Part shown: positions 44,236 through 55,284 of the stretch, in pieces
Layout of the letters: each line of letters begins with the position of its first letter
Numbering within the stretch: position 1 is the stretch's first letter
NCBI RefSeq assembly: GCF_001642575.1
Contig: NZ_LXNG01000018.1
Span: 1-64,000 of the forward strand
Direction of reading: 5' to 3'
Origin: Xanthomonas floridensis
Lineage (GTDB): Bacteria > Pseudomonadota > Gammaproteobacteria > Xanthomonadales > Xanthomonadaceae
Length of the DNA stretch: 64,000 nucleotides
The notes under the pieces: generated by a model
What the model saw: only the letters and a program-made list of their open reading frames with translations
Databases searched by the model: none
Told to the model about the DNA's origin: nothing
Translations under genes and position numbers: made by a program

Positions 44236-44970
44236 TCACCAGCGCGGCGATTTGGTCAGCGGCGGTGCCTGATGCTGGCGGTCGTAGGCGCGCAATTCGT
44301 CGCGGATATGCGCCACCCGCTGCCGGCCCAGCGCATTGCGGCTATCGTCCAGCACCACGCCATCCAGCAATTCGGCCATGCGCTGCACGGTGGGCAGCAT
44401 CTTTTCCCAGGCATCGAGCGCGGTCATCGGCGCCGGCAACGTCAGGAAGAAGGCGATCGCCGGCGTCTGCATCTCGCGGATGTTGGCCATGTCGAAACTG
44501 CCTGGCTTGAGGATGCTGGCCATGCTGAAGATCGGTCCGCGCTCGGGATGGCCCTCGACCAGACGGTGGAACACATTCATATGGCCGAACACCAGCCCGG
44601 TCTTTTCGGCGGCCACCACCACGTCTTCGCCGCGCAGGATCTGGCCGGCCTTGGCCGCCACGAACAGCGACACGATCTTGTCGAAATCCTGGTTGGGGCG
44701 CTTGCCGACGTCATTGCCGCCACCGGCATCCTGCGCATCCAGCTCCAGTTCGCTTTGTTCGGCACTGCGCTCGCTGCGTTCGACTGCTTCACCCTCACTG
44801 CCTGCATCGCCGGAAATCACCGGCTCGCGGCGCTCGCGTGGCTGCCCCTCGTCCTTGTCCACCCGACGCCCCTGTGGCGACTTCTTCGGGCGGCCGAACA
44901 GGAAAATGGCTGCGACCAGCAGCAGCCCGGCGATCAGGATTCCGATCCGGATCATGGCCATGTCGGACAT
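44236..44970 (-). CDS. zipA: Cell division protein ZipA
   Basis: ZipA tethers FtsZ to the membrane during division. The 244-residue protein has an N-terminal transmembrane helix (about 6-25, MIRIGILIAGLLLVAAIFLFG). A charged linker follows (about 28-105), then a C-terminal FtsZ-binding domain (about 108-225: QDFDKIVSLFVAAKAGQILRG, GHMNVFHRL, FSMASILKPGSFDM, TLPAPMTALDAWEKML). The gene lies 56 bases after smc, the standard order in gamma-proteobacteria. Confidence 0.93.
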   Translation of the reverse strand: MSDMAMIRIGILIAGLLLVAAIFLFGRPKKSPQGRRVDKDEGQPRERREPVISGDAGSEGEAVERSERSAEQSELELDAQDAGGGNDVGKRPNQDFDKIVSLFVAAKAGQILRGEDVVVAAEKTGLVFGHMNVFHRLVEGHPERGPIFSMASILKPGSFDMANIREMQTPAIAFFLTLPAPMTALDAWEKMLPTVQRMAELLDGVVLDDSRNALGRQRVAHIRDELRAYDRQHQAPPLTKSPRW

Positions 44971-45026
44971 TCAGCATGCCTCCGCAATAAAGTGACAGGT
45001 GTCGTCATTCCGGCAAGCATGGCACG

Positions 45027-48000
45027 TCATGCCGCACCCGCCAAACGCGCGGCCTCTTCCAGGTCCACGCTGACCAGGCGGCTGACGCCCGGCTCGCGCA
45101 TGGTCACGCCGGACAACTGACGCGCGGCTTCCATCGTGGCCTTGTTATGGCTGACAAACAGGAACTGCACCTTCTCGCTCATCTCGCGCACCATGTTGGC
45201 CAGGCGACCGACGTTGGCCTCGTCCAGCGGCGCGTCCACCTCGTCCAGCAGGCAGAACGGCGCCGGATTGAGCTGGAAGATCGCAAACACCAGCGCCACG
45301 GCGGTCATCGCCTTTTCGCCACCGGACAGCAGCGAAATGCTGGACACGCGCTTGCCCGGCGGGCGCGCCATGATGGTGACGCCGGTATCGAGCAGGTCCT
45401 CGCCGGTAAGTTCCAGGTACGCGTGGCCGCCGCCGAACAGGCGCGGATACAGCGCCTGCACACCGGAATTGACGCGATCGAAGGTGTCCTTGAAGCGGCC
45501 GCGGGTTTCGCGGTCGATCTTGCGGATGGCTTCTTCCAGCGTTTCCAGCGCGGTGTTGAGGTCCAGGTTCTGCGCGTCCAGATATTCCGAGCGCTGCGCG
45601 GCCTCGCCGTACTCCTGGATCGCGGCCAGGTTCACCGGTTCCAGGCGGCGCATGCGGCCATCGATCTGGTTCACCGCCGCTTCCCACTCGGCGGCATTGG
45701 CCGCCTCGGGCAGGCCGTTGACCACGTCCTCAAGCACGAAGCCGGCCTTGACCACGGCAGCGGAGAGCTGCTCGGCGTTGAGCACCAGCGCCTGTTGATC
45801 GAGCTTGCGCTGGTTGATGCGCTCGCGCTGCGCCAGTGCCTGTTCGTCGCGCTGCTGGCGGGTCTGCTCGAAGCTGCGCAGCTCGCCGTCGATGCTGTCG
45901 AGCAGCGTGCGCGTTTCGCCGAGCACGCGCTCGGTACGCACACGCTCGCTCAGGGCGGCCTGGTGTTCGTGTTCCAGCGTCTCCACCGGGGAATCGCCTT
46001 CGCTGAGCTGGGCCACCAGGTCTTCCAGGCGCGTATCCAGCTGGCCGCGCTGGCTGTCCATGCGCTCCAGGGTCTGGCTGAGCGAGGTGATCTGGGTACG
46101 CTGCGATTCCAGCGTGAGCGCCAGCGCATGCATCGCATCGCGCACGCCGCGTGCAGCATCACGCGCCTGATCGCGTGCATCGGTGAGCTGGCGGCGCTCG
46201 TTTTCCAGCGCCTGCTGTGTGCCCTGCAGGTCGCCCATCAGGGTGACCGCGTCTTCGAGCTTCGCGCGTGCTTCGCGGGCTTGTTCGCGGCTGGTGTCCA
46301 GCGTTTCCAGCAGCTGCGACAACTCGGTTTCGATGCGCTCGATGCGCGTGCGCGCCGCATCGACCTTGCCCTGCTGGCTCTGCAACTGGCCGGCCAGTTC
46401 GGAGACGCTGCGGTGGGCCATATATAACTGGCGCTGCGCATCTTCGCGCTGCTGCTCGGCCGCCAGCGACTGCTCGCGGAAGCCGGCAAGCCGGTGTTCG
46501 AGATCGGCCTCGCGCTCCTGCAGGGTTTCGATCTGGGTGCGTAGCTCCTGGATTTCGCGCTCGCGCAGCAGCGCGCCTTGCTTGGCCGCGCCCGAGCGCG
46601 ACACGCGCACCCAGCCTTCGCCCAGGCGTTCGCCATTGCGGGTAATGACCGAGTCGCCTTCGGGCAAACCGGGTTGCAATGCACGCGCGGCGTCCAGGTC
46701 CTCGGCGGTGTGCAGGCGCGCCAGCAGGCGGCGGATCGCGATCGGCCCCTGCACCTTGGCGGCCAGCGAGGTCGGCGCGAAACTCGCGCTGTCGGTGGCG
46801 CTGGACACCAGCGCAATACGGCCCTCGCCCAGCTCGCCCAGCGCATCGACCAGCTGCTCGGGCGCCTCCACCAGCACGCCTTCGATCAACTGCCCCAGCG
46901 CGCTTTCGACGGTATTTTCCCAGCCGCTTTCCACCGTGATGCGTTCGCCAACGCGCGCCGCCGAATCCAGCCCACGCGACTTCAGCCATGCCACTGCCGC
47001 GCCCTGCTCCTGGCCCAGCGCAGCCTGCTGCAGGGTTTCCAGCGAGGACAGCCGGCCACGCGCGGCCTGCGCCTGCTTGCGTACCTCGGCCAGCTCGCCC
47101 TGGCTGGCGCGTTGCTGGTCCTGCAGCGTGGCCAGCGCGTGCTTGCGCGCTTCCACCTGCTCGTTCAACCCGTCCAGCGAGGTCTTTTGCGTTTCGTGGC
47201 GCAACTCGATCTGCTCGAACGCCTCGGCTAGGGCGTCCAGATCCAGCCCGGCGCGTTCATTGACCAGCGCTTCGCGGCGGCGCTCGGCCTCCAGCGACTG
47301 GCGGTCCAGGTAATCGACGCGGGTGCGCTCCACTTCGCCGGCGCGCGAGGCTTCACCGGTGTCGCGGTTATGGGTTTCCCAGCGCTGCTGCCAGTCGGCC
47401 AGCCGCGCTTCGGCCTCGCGCAGCGCTTCCTGACGGAATTCATGGTCTTCGCGCAGTTGCTCCAGTTGCGGTTCGGCATCGGCCACGGCCTCGCGCAGCA
47501 CGCTCAGTTTCGCCGAGTCGCCACTGATGTGCTGGGTCAGCTCCTGCAGTTGGCTGTGCGCCTCGTCGCGCGCCTTGTGCAGGCGATGCGAGAGTTCGCG
47601 CTGATGCTGGATCTGCTGTTCGATACGCGCCAGCGCGCTGCCCACCTGATAGACATCGGCCTGCGCCTTGGCCACCGCATCGGCCGCCTCTTCGCGACGC
47701 ACGCGCCCGGTTTCGATGCGCGCTTCGGCATCGCGCTGTTCGGCGATCAGTTGCTGCAGGCGCGTCTCTTCCTGATTCAATTTTTCGCGCAGGCCTTGCA
47801 GCTGCCCGTCCAGGCCGCGGTATTCCAGCGCCTTCCACTCGGCATCCTTGATCCGGCGCTCTTCCTGCAAGGCCTGGTACTGCTCGGCCTGGCGCGCCTG
47901 GCGCTGCAGATGCGCCAGCTGCTTGGTGATTTCCTCGCGCAGGTCGCCCAGGCGGTCGAGGTTTTCGCGGGTGTGGCGGATGCGGGTTTCGGTTTCCTTG

Positions 48001-48530
48001 CGGCGTTCCTTGTACTTGGAAATGCCGGCGGCTTCTTCCAGGTACACGCGCAGATCTTCCGGGCGCGCCTCGATGATCTGGCTGATCATGCCCTGCTCGA
48101 TGATCGAGTAGCTGCGCGGCCCCAAGCCGGTGCCCAGGAACAGGTCGGTGATGTCGCGGCGCCGGCACTTGGTGCCGTTGAGGTAATAAGCGCTGTTTCC
48201 GTCGCGGCTGACCAGGCGCTTGACCGAGATCTCGTTGAACGAGGCGAACTCGCCGCTGATGGTGTGATCGGAGTTGTCGAAGATCAGCTCCACCGTCGCC
48301 TGCGATACCGGCTTGCGCGCCGAGGACCCGGAGAAGATCACGTCGGTCAGCGAATCGCCGCGCAGGCGGCTGGCCGAGCTCTCACCCATCACCCAACGCA
48401 CCGCGTCGATGATGTTGGACTTGCCGCAGCCATTGGGACCGACGATGCCGGTCATGTTGGTGGGCAGGTGCAAGGTCGTCGGGTCGACGAACGACTTGAA
48501 ACCGGACAGCTTGATCGTGGACAGGCGCAT
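45027..48530 (-). CDS. smc: Chromosome segregation protein SMC
   Basis: SMC is the ATPase of the condensin complex. The 1167-residue protein has the N-terminal Walker A (GPNGCGKSNIIDAVRWV, near residue 32), long coiled coils (about 170-500 and 660-1000) and a hinge (about 520-650, GVLVEAPEQLVDALGELGEG). The C-terminal signature is LLSGGEKAMTAVALVFAIF and Walker B is CLLDEVDAPLDEANVGRL. The start MRLSTIKLSGFKSFVDP at 48530 matches the family. The partners scpA and scpB are not in the window. Confidence 0.97.
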   Translation of the reverse strand: MRLSTIKLSGFKSFVDPTTLHLPTNMTGIVGPNGCGKSNIIDAVRWVMGESSASRLRGDSLTDVIFSGSSARKPVSQATVELIFDNSDHTISGEFASFNEISVKRLVSRDGNSAYYLNGTKCRRRDITDLFLGTGLGPRSYSIIEQGMISQIIEARPEDLRVYLEEAAGISKYKERRKETETRIRHTRENLDRLGDLREEITKQLAHLQRQARQAEQYQALQEERRIKDAEWKALEYRGLDGQLQGLREKLNQEETRLQQLIAEQRDAEARIETGRVRREEAADAVAKAQADVYQVGSALARIEQQIQHQRELSHRLHKARDEAHSQLQELTQHISGDSAKLSVLREAVADAEPQLEQLREDHEFRQEALREAEARLADWQQRWETHNRDTGEASRAGEVERTRVDYLDRQSLEAERRREALVNERAGLDLDALAEAFEQIELRHETQKTSLDGLNEQVEARKHALATLQDQQRASQGELAEVRKQAQAARGRLSSLETLQQAALGQEQGAAVAWLKSRGLDSAARVGERITVESGWENTVESALGQLIEGVLVEAPEQLVDALGELGEGRIALVSSATDSASFAPTSLAAKVQGPIAIRRLLARLHTAEDLDAARALQPGLPEGDSVITRNGERLGEGWVRVSRSGAAKQGALLREREIQELRTQIETLQEREADLEHRLAGFREQSLAAEQQREDAQRQLYMAHRSVSELAGQLQSQQGKVDAARTRIERIETELSQLLETLDTSREQAREARAKLEDAVTLMGDLQGTQQALENERRQLTDARDQARDAARGVRDAMHALALTLESQRTQITSLSQTLERMDSQRGQLDTRLEDLVAQLSEGDSPVETLEHEHQAALSERVRTERVLGETRTLLDSIDGELRSFEQTRQQRDEQALAQRERINQRKLDQQALVLNAEQLSAAVVKAGFVLEDVVNGLPEAANAAEWEAAVNQIDGRMRRLEPVNLAAIQEYGEAAQRSEYLDAQNLDLNTALETLEEAIRKIDRETRGRFKDTFDRVNSGVQALYPRLFGGGHAYLELTGEDLLDTGVTIMARPPGKRVSSISLLSGGEKAMTAVALVFAIFQLNPAPFCLLDEVDAPLDEANVGRLANMVREMSEKVQFLFVSHNKATMEAARQLSGVTMREPGVSRLVSVDLEEAARLAGAA

Positions 48531-48691
48531 GGGAGTGAAGATTCCGGGCACCGCACGGGCGGGGCCGGCAGGCGCTTTTTCCTGTGAAGCCGCCCCTAAG
48601 CCCTTGATCCACAAGATCTATGGGCCGTGGAACCGGCAATGGAGCATGAGTATAGCGGGCCTGGCATCGCCGGCGTGGCCGCAGAAAGACG

Positions 48692-48715
48692 AAGGGCGCC
48701 TAACCAGGCGCCCTT
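48692..48715 (-). terminator. Terminator-like hairpin after rplI
   Basis: Arms AAGGGCGCC and GGCGCCCTT flank a 6-base loop, 22 bases beyond the rplI stop. On the minus strand CGTCTTTCTG follows, a weak T run. It separates the ribosomal operon from smc. Confidence 0.6.
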
Positions 48716-48737
48716 CGGGTACAGCGTGCAGCGTGGA

Positions 48738-49187
48738 TCAGGCGTCGGATTCGACGATGACCTTGACAGAGGTCTCCACATCGGCGTGCAGGTGCAGCAC
48801 AACGTCGTACTCGCCGACATTGCGGAATGCGCCTTCGCCCAGGATCACTTCGCTCTTTTCCAGCGGCAGGCCGGCGGCGGTGAATGCCTCGGCGATGTCG
48901 CGCGGGCCGACCGAGCCATACAGCTTGCCTTCGGTCGATGCATGTGCACCGATGGTGACGCTGGCGCCTTCGAACTTGGCGGCGCGGCCCTGTGCGTCGG
49001 CCAGGATGGTGTTGGCCTTGGCTTCGTACTCGGCGCGCTTGGTTTCGAACGCTTCGACGTTGGCAGCGGTGGCCGGCACGGCCTTGCCCTGCGGCACGAG
49101 GAAGTTACGGCCGTAGCCCGGCTTGACGCTGACCTTGTCGCCCAGATTGCCCAGGTTGGTCACTTTCTGCAGAAGAATCAGATCCAT
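48738..49187 (-). CDS. rplI: 50S ribosomal protein L9
   Basis: L9 binds 23S rRNA at the L1 stalk base. The 149-residue protein has the N-terminal RNA-binding domain ([39 protein letters not shown]). A long connecting helix and a C-terminal domain with [11 protein letters not shown] follow. It is last in rpsF-rpsR-rplI, but is separated from rpsR by an unusually long spacer. Confidence 0.97.
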   Translation of the reverse strand: MDLILLQKVTNLGNLGDKVSVKPGYGRNFLVPQGKAVPATAANVEAFETKRAEYEAKANTILADAQGRAAKFEGASVTIGAHASTEGKLYGSVGPRDIAEAFTAAGLPLEKSEVILGEGAFRNVGEYDVVLHLHADVETSVKVIVESDA

Positions 49188-49478
49188 GGTGGTACTCCGT
49201 TATTCGTTAGCGCCGGCACGTGGGCTGGCGCAACGGGTGCTGTCCGAATAGGAGAAGCCGGGAATCGGGATTGGGGAATCGGGAGTCGTAAAAGCCCCGC
49301 CTGCCGCCGCCCTTTCAATGACCAGGCTTCTATCAATTTGATGACCCGCACATGGATGCGCGGGCTTCTGTGAGTCCCTCACATACAGCCGTGCGGGCTT
49401 CTGTGAGGGATTCACGCAACATCGTGCGTATCTTGCGAAAGGAGCCGCGTAAATGGCGGACTCCCAACGCGGGATTAC
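49188..49478 (-). repeat. 290-base spacer between rpsR and rplI with direct repeats
   Basis: The spacer holds no gene. It contains two copies of GCGGGCTTCTGTGAG (49360-49374 and 49393-49407, plus strand), each beside a small GTGA/TCAC dyad. A degenerate GGGAATC array (about 49259-49287) is also present. Confidence 0.7.
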
Positions 49479-49709
49479 TCAGACGTCGTGGTTGTCCGTG
49501 TACGGGATCAGCGCCAGGAAACGCGAGCGCTTGACGGCCGTGGCCAGCTGGCGCTGGTACTTGGACTTGGTACCGGTCACGCGGCTCGGCACGATCTTGC
49601 CGTTCTCGGTGAGGTACTGGCGCAGGGTGTTGAGATCCTTGTAATCGATCTCTTTCACGCCCTCGGCGGTGAACTTGCAGAACTTGCGACGACGGAAGAA
49701 CTTGGACAT
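49479..49709 (-). CDS. rpsR: 30S ribosomal protein S18
   Basis: The 76-residue S18 ([18 protein letters not shown] ... [50 protein letters not shown]) pairs with S6 on the platform of the small subunit. It lies 11 bases after rpsF. The single cysteine near the N terminus is common in zinc-independent S18. Confidence 0.97.
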   Translation of the reverse strand: MSKFFRRRKFCKFTAEGVKEIDYKDLNTLRQYLTENGKIVPSRVTGTKSKYQRQLATAVKRSRFLALIPYTDNHDV

Positions 49710-49720
49710 GACAGCGCTCC

Positions 49721-50152
49721 TTAAGCGGCTTCGGCGTTGTCGCCGTCGGTATCGGTGGCAGCGGGGGCTTCGCCCTCTTCATCGTCACGACGACGACGCT
49801 CGCTACGCTCGGGCTTGTCGCCCTTCTCGTCCTTGCTCTTCATGATCAGCGACTGCTCGGTATCCGGGCCATCGCGCTTGACGACCAGGTGACGCAGCAC
49901 CGCATCGTTGAAGCGGAAGCTTTCCACCAGCTCGCTCAGCACGGCCTGGTCGACTTCGATGTTGAGCAGCACGTAGTGCGCCTTCACCAGGTTCTGGATC
50001 GGGTAGGCCAGCTGACGACGGCCCCAGTCTTCCAGACGGTGGATGGTGCCGTTACCGCCCTCGATCAGCGACTTGTAGCGCTCGATCATGGCCGGGACCT
50101 GCTCGCTCTGGTCCGGATGGACCAGGAACACGACTTCGTAATGACGACTCAT
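49721..50152 (-). CDS. rpsF: 30S ribosomal protein S6
   Basis: The 143-residue S6 ([50 protein letters not shown]) has the ferredoxin-like fold to about residue 97. A long charged tail follows (Lys/Glu/Arg then Glu/Ala-rich), as in other gamma-proteobacteria where RimK adds glutamates. It is first in the operon and is preceded by a probable autoregulatory leader. Confidence 0.97.
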   Translation of the reverse strand: MSRHYEVVFLVHPDQSEQVPAMIERYKSLIEGGNGTIHRLEDWGRRQLAYPIQNLVKAHYVLLNIEVDQAVLSELVESFRFNDAVLRHLVVKRDGPDTEQSLIMKSKDEKGDKPERSERRRRDDEEGEAPAATDTDGDNAEAA

Positions 50153-50185
50153 GTTGTTTTACCTTTCGGATGTGGCCACGTGGGC

Positions 50186-50207
50186 CGGACAGCTCCCCGG
50201 TGGTCCG
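50186..50207 (-). promoter_or_regulatory. Probable S6:S18-type leader hairpin before rpsF
   Basis: On the minus strand CGGAC and GTCCG form a stem around the loop CACCGGGGAGCT, 34 bases upstream of rpsF. Autoregulatory leaders bound by S6:S18 contain a CACCGG-like element next to a stem, so the match in motif and place is suggestive. Confidence 0.5.
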
Positions 50208-50352
50208 CGCAAGCGGCCGGTGGAGCAAGGGTCTCCGCCCGGAATCAGGCAGGAAGCAGGAAAGTATGGCAGTACAGGCGCTTAGCCGCAACCGGGCACT
50301 GCGGCGGAGGCTTTGAAGCACTCTCCGACTGGGAGAGCACCGGCTTGATCGA

Positions 50353-50690
50353 CTAATGACGCCAGCCGCCAGTTGGGTTGGGGTGAAGGTACGGGCGAAA
50401 CTTTCGTGTCTCAACCTGCGCCGGGCTGGGCCCACCCTCATCCGGCGCTGCGCGCCACCTTCTCCCGCCTGGCGGGAGAAGAACAAAAGGACAACAAACA
50501 GCCGAACTGTAAGAAACAGCCGAACTGTCGCTTAAAGCCCCTCTCCCGCCGGGAAAGAGGTTGGGATGATGGTGCGGAAGCGAAGCCCTAGCGACGTTCG
50601 ACCGCGCCAGGCTTCGCCCCGTAACCTCGTCTGCCCCTTCCGGGCACCTTCTCCCGGCGGGAGAAGGAAACATTCCGACGCCGCTCGGCT
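50353..50690. repeat. Intergenic region with clustered GGCGGGAGAAG palindromes
   Basis: No gene. Three related palindromes occur: CTTCTCCCGCC-T-GGCGGGAGAAG (50459-50481), CTCTCCCGCCGGGAAAGAG (about 50542-50561) and CCTTCTCCCGGCGGGAGAAGG (50647-50667). A short doubled AACAGCCGAACTGT unit lies between them. This is a Xanthomonas-type dispersed repeat between rpsF and the IscA-like gene. Confidence 0.75.
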
Positions 50691-50701
50691 GACTCTTTGG
50701 C

Positions 50702-51040
50702 TCAGCGGTGCTCGGCTTCAGTGGTGAAGCTCTCCCCGCAGCCGCACTCGGCGGTCGCGTTGGGATTGCTGAAGGTGAACGTCTCGCTCAGGCCGTGCTT
50801 GCCGAAGTCGATGCAGGTGCCATCCACCAGCGGCAGGCTGGTCGGGTCGACGAAGATACGGACCCCACCCTGCTCGAACACCGCATCGTCGTCGCGCTGC
50901 TCGCGCGCCAGATCGGTGATATGGCCCCAACCGGAGCACCCGGTCTTGGTGACGCCAAAGCGCAGGCCCAACGCACCCGGGGTCTGCTGCACGAAACGCT
51001 GCACGCGCTCCAGCGCGGCGGGGGTGAGACTGACAGCCAT
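50702..51040 (-). CDS. IscA/ErpA-like iron-sulfur carrier
   Basis: The 112-residue A-type carrier protein has the three conserved cysteines: Cys in KTGCSGWGH and the pair in AECGCGESF. VSLTPAALERVQRFV is the typical start. Such proteins receive Fe-S clusters and hand them on. The ATG at 51040 removes a non-homologous extension. It stands alone, with no isc or suf genes adjacent, so ErpA, IscA or SufA cannot be separated. Confidence 0.88.
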   Translation of the reverse strand: MAVSLTPAALERVQRFVQQTPGALGLRFGVTKTGCSGWGHITDLAREQRDDDAVFEQGGVRIFVDPTSLPLVDGTCIDFGKHGLSETFTFSNPNATAECGCGESFTTEAEHR

Positions 51041-51244
51041 GGGGGCACTCCAAAACAGTGGTGACAAGTATAGCGAGACCGCAACAACCAGGCGGGACGC
51101 TGAGCCAAGATGTCTGCGACAGATGGGGGCGGTGCGCGCCTGCGACAAGCGCGGTCGTCGGCAAGCCGTTCAGATGCTCGCGCCGGCGCGGTCGCAGCCA
51201 GTAAACTCGCAGGTCATTCAAGGTCGCTACGGCGAGGAACAGTC

Positions 51245-52639
<1,395 letters not shown>

Positions 52640-52640
52640 G

Positions 52641-52898
52641 GTGAGCGTGCCGGCCGCCACCCCCATACTCCAATCGCTGGCCTTCGGTCTGGCGGCGATC
52701 ACGGGCGGGCTGACAGCGATACGTAGCGTGTTGCTGGCGCGGCTGGCGTCGCGCCAACTCGATCCGCAGCGCTGGTGGCAGACCAACACCGCGCGTGCCG
52801 CGACCCGGCATGCCACGGCTCCGATGCGCTGGGCCATTGCAGCGCTGATCATTGGCGCGGCGCTCCCGAAACTTTTCCTGATGCTGGCGGCCGCATGA
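52641..52898 (+). CDS. Small hypothetical membrane protein
   Basis: The 85-residue protein has two likely membrane segments (about 10-30 and 62-82). GTG 52641 is one base after the asnS stop, and the asnS 3' end supplies GGAG as ribosome site. I do not recognise the family. It overlaps the next gene by ATGA. Confidence 0.65.
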   Translation: MSVPAATPILQSLAFGLAAITGGLTAIRSVLLARLASRQLDPQRWWQTNTARAATRHATAPMRWAIAALIIGAALPKLFLMLAAA

Positions 52899-53200
52899 TT
52901 CTGTTCTTCGCCCTGTGCTTCGTCGGCCTGGCCGTCGCAGGCCTGACCGCGCTGCTGATCTTCTGGCCGCTGACCCTGGTGCATATGCGCGACCGCCATC
53001 CGGAAGCGTTGGCCAGCTTCGGCGACCCGGCCTTCATCAGCCCCACCGCGTGGCGCTGGTTGTTGGCGCGCCGCTACCGCAGCTACCGCGACGGTGCGCT
53101 GTCCGGGTTGGCCACGCCCGCCTGGCTCTCGCTGCTCACCATCTTTTTCGGCCTGGGCATGGCGGCCCTGCTCGGGCTGCTTTCCAAGGTTCTGACATGA
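52895..53200 (+). CDS. Small hypothetical membrane protein
   Basis: The 101-residue protein has two hydrophobic segments (about 2-26, FFALCFVGLAVAGLTALLIF, and 76-96) around a basic loop (HMRDRHPEALASFGDPAFIS). It starts with the ATG of an ATGA overlap and ends in another ATGA overlap. The family is unknown to me. Confidence 0.7.
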   Translation: MILFFALCFVGLAVAGLTALLIFWPLTLVHMRDRHPEALASFGDPAFISPTAWRWLLARRYRSYRDGALSGLATPAWLSLLTIFFGLGMAALLGLLSKVLT

Positions 53201-53523
53201 CTCACGCTGCACCCGATACCGACCTCGATCGCGACCAATGGTGGCTGGCCACCATCGGCCGCACCTTGATCTGGGCACGCCTGCGCATCAAGGCCGCCGG
53301 CACCGCCGAAGTGCTGGACAGCGATGGCAAGACGCTGCCCTACGACAGCGAAGACAGCGCACGCGCCGCGCTGTTCGACGCGGAATTTGTCGCACTGGAC
53401 GGGCTGGACGAAGAAGACGCGCTGATCCGCGGATTTTCGCTGCACGAGATTTCGCCGCCGCAGGGTACCGACGATGCCGACCTGCGCGAACGCATGGTGA
53501 TCAGCATGGGCGGCCGCGCCTGA
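53197..53523 (+). CDS. Hypothetical acidic protein
   Basis: The 108-residue soluble protein begins MTHAAPDTDLDRDQWWLATIG and is rich in Asp and Glu after residue 40. I recognise no motif. The ATG overlaps the preceding stop codon and the next gene starts 1 base after its stop, so these genes are probably cotranscribed with asnS. Confidence 0.7.
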   Translation: MTHAAPDTDLDRDQWWLATIGRTLIWARLRIKAAGTAEVLDSDGKTLPYDSEDSARAALFDAEFVALDGLDEEDALIRGFSLHEISPPQGTDDADLRERMVISMGGRA

Positions 53524-53524
53524 G

Positions 53525-54160
53525 ATGTACGCGCCGCGCGCCTTCGCACAGACCGATCTGGCGCTGCTGGACTGGCTGCTGGCACGCGACGCGTTCGTCA
53601 CCCTGATCAGCCAGGGCGAAGACGGAGCGCCGGCAATCTCGCACCTGCCGGTGCTGTACCACCGCGATGGCGAGGCCATCACCATCGAAGGCCATTGGGC
53701 ACGCCCCAATCCGCAAGCCCGTGCCTCTGCCGATGCGGTGATCGTGGTGCACGGGCCGCACGCCTATGTGTCGCCCACCTGGTATCCGGACAAGGAGGCC
53801 GCCGCACGCGTACCGACCTGGAACTACGCGGTCGCACACCTGCATGGCCAGTGCAGCCGGGTCGACGACGAAGCGACCCTGGGCGACCTGATCGACCGCA
53901 TGAGCCAGCATTTCGAGCACCGTGTCGGCAGCGACTGGCGGTTCGAAATGCAGCGCGACAGCCATCGCCGCCAGCTGCGCGGCCTGGTCGGATTCCGCTT
54001 CGTGCCCAGCCGTATCGAACTCACTTTCAAGTTGAGTCAGAACCATCCGGCTGCCAATCAGCGCAGCGTCAGTCAATTCCTGGTGCAGCAACCCGACCAA
54101 GCCTCGCACGCGATCGGAGCGTTGATGCAGGCGGGAGTGGATGCCGATACGACACGCTGA
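53525..54160 (+). CDS. PaiB-like FMN-binding protein
   Basis: The 211-residue protein belongs to the PaiB/FMN-binding split-barrel family (MYAPRAFAQTDLALLDWLLARDAF, GHWARPNPQA, HAYVSPTWYPDKEAAARVPTWNY, LRGLVGFRFVPSRIELTFKLSQN). PaiB was described as a negative regulator of sporulation in Bacillus, but family members are probably FMN enzymes. It closes the asnS cluster. Confidence 0.88.
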   Translation: MYAPRAFAQTDLALLDWLLARDAFVTLISQGEDGAPAISHLPVLYHRDGEAITIEGHWARPNPQARASADAVIVVHGPHAYVSPTWYPDKEAAARVPTWNYAVAHLHGQCSRVDDEATLGDLIDRMSQHFEHRVGSDWRFEMQRDSHRRQLRGLVGFRFVPSRIELTFKLSQNHPAANQRSVSQFLVQQPDQASHAIGALMQAGVDADTTR

Positions 54161-54546
54161 GACAACCTCGGCCGCGCACCTGGACGACTGTCGCCAGACC
54201 GCCGCGCCGCGTCGGCTACATCCGAGCGCATGCTGCAGCGAATCGACGGATGCTAGGCAGGAGCACGCGAGCGAGCTTGTCATGCGCTCACCAGGGACTG
54301 TCGGTTCCGGACTGATGGAGCCTTCGTCAGATGCTGGTGTTCGCAATGGTGCAGATAGCGATGCGGCGCCGCGACGGGTTCGTGCGTCCAGCGCGTGGTA
54401 CGCACGTTAGCGAACTGTACCGCAATGACCCCAAATGTACCGCCTCTGCGCCGAGTCCGGCACCGGCCAGAATGACCATCACATTGCAGCCCAGCGTACT
54501 GCCTGAGGAAATATCCTTGACTGGCAGACGCGCCCTTGCATCCAGC
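54161..54546. other. Gene-free stretch after the PaiB-like gene
   Basis: No supported gene or clear hairpin. It separates rightward and leftward genes, so terminators for both would be expected here, but I see no good candidate. Confidence 0.4.
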
Positions 54547-55284
54547 TCAGGGCATCCGCTCGAACAGCGCCGTATCGCGCTGCCCTCTCACAACAAGCGC
54601 GAGCTCTGCATTGCCATCGGCACGGATCCGCAGACTGGCCTGGCTATCGCTGAGCTGACGGCAATAGCCCCTATCGTTGGCCCCGATCCAGGCATTCAAC
54701 GCGTCTGCCGAACGCCCGGCATAGCGCAATTCCACCTGGCAATCGCGAGGGGCGCCGTACCGCAGGCGACCGAGCACGTCTCCCGGGCGGATTGTGGTCG
54801 CCACGATCTCCAGCTGTGCAGAGATCAGGCCCGCCCCGAGCCAGCGCCCGGCTTCGGCCAGCCCTGCGCTGCTCTGGTCCAGGACAACGATCAATGGCGA
54901 GTCGCGGCCTGGCAGCGTGAGTTGCATGCTAGAGCTTGCACCATCGGACACCTGAAGCTGGGCACGCCCACCGGTCAGCGCATCGCAAAACCTGCCGCCA
55001 TTGCGCGACGACAGCGCGTAGCCGTCCGGCTGCGCGCGTAGCTCAAGCGCGCAGTTGAAGGGAGGGCCAAACCGCAAGTCCGCCGTCTGTATGCCGTCGG
55101 CTCCCGCCGCGCGCCCGCTCAGGCGGACATAGACCGGGCCGGCGCCGCCGCTGGAGGACAGGACGCCGCGCCAGTCACCGGCCGGTATGCCGTCAGCCGG
55201 AGCAGCCTGTACTGCAGTCAGCGAAAGACAAAAGGCCAATGCCGAGCTGACGCGGAAGATGTGACGTTGACCTTGGCCAGACAT
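54547..55284 (-). CDS. Hypothetical secreted protein
   Basis: The 245-residue protein has a signal peptide (about 12-27, SSALAFCLSLTAVQAAPADG). Two related beta-rich halves follow, each with an R/LRFGPPxxC or LRYGAPRDC motif and a GGRFC/DRGYC cysteine, so it is probably an internal duplication with two disulfides. I do not know the family. A frame read beyond its start, around 55285-55504, has one hydrophobic stretch but is not convincing. Confidence 0.65.
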   Translation of the reverse strand: MSGQGQRHIFRVSSALAFCLSLTAVQAAPADGIPAGDWRGVLSSSGGAGPVYVRLSGRAAGADGIQTADLRFGPPFNCALELRAQPDGYALSSRNGGRFCDALTGGRAQLQVSDGASSSMQLTLPGRDSPLIVVLDQSSAGLAEAGRWLGAGLISAQLEIVATTIRPGDVLGRLRYGAPRDCQVELRYAGRSADALNAWIGANDRGYCRQLSDSQASLRIRADGNAELALVVRGQRDTALFERMP

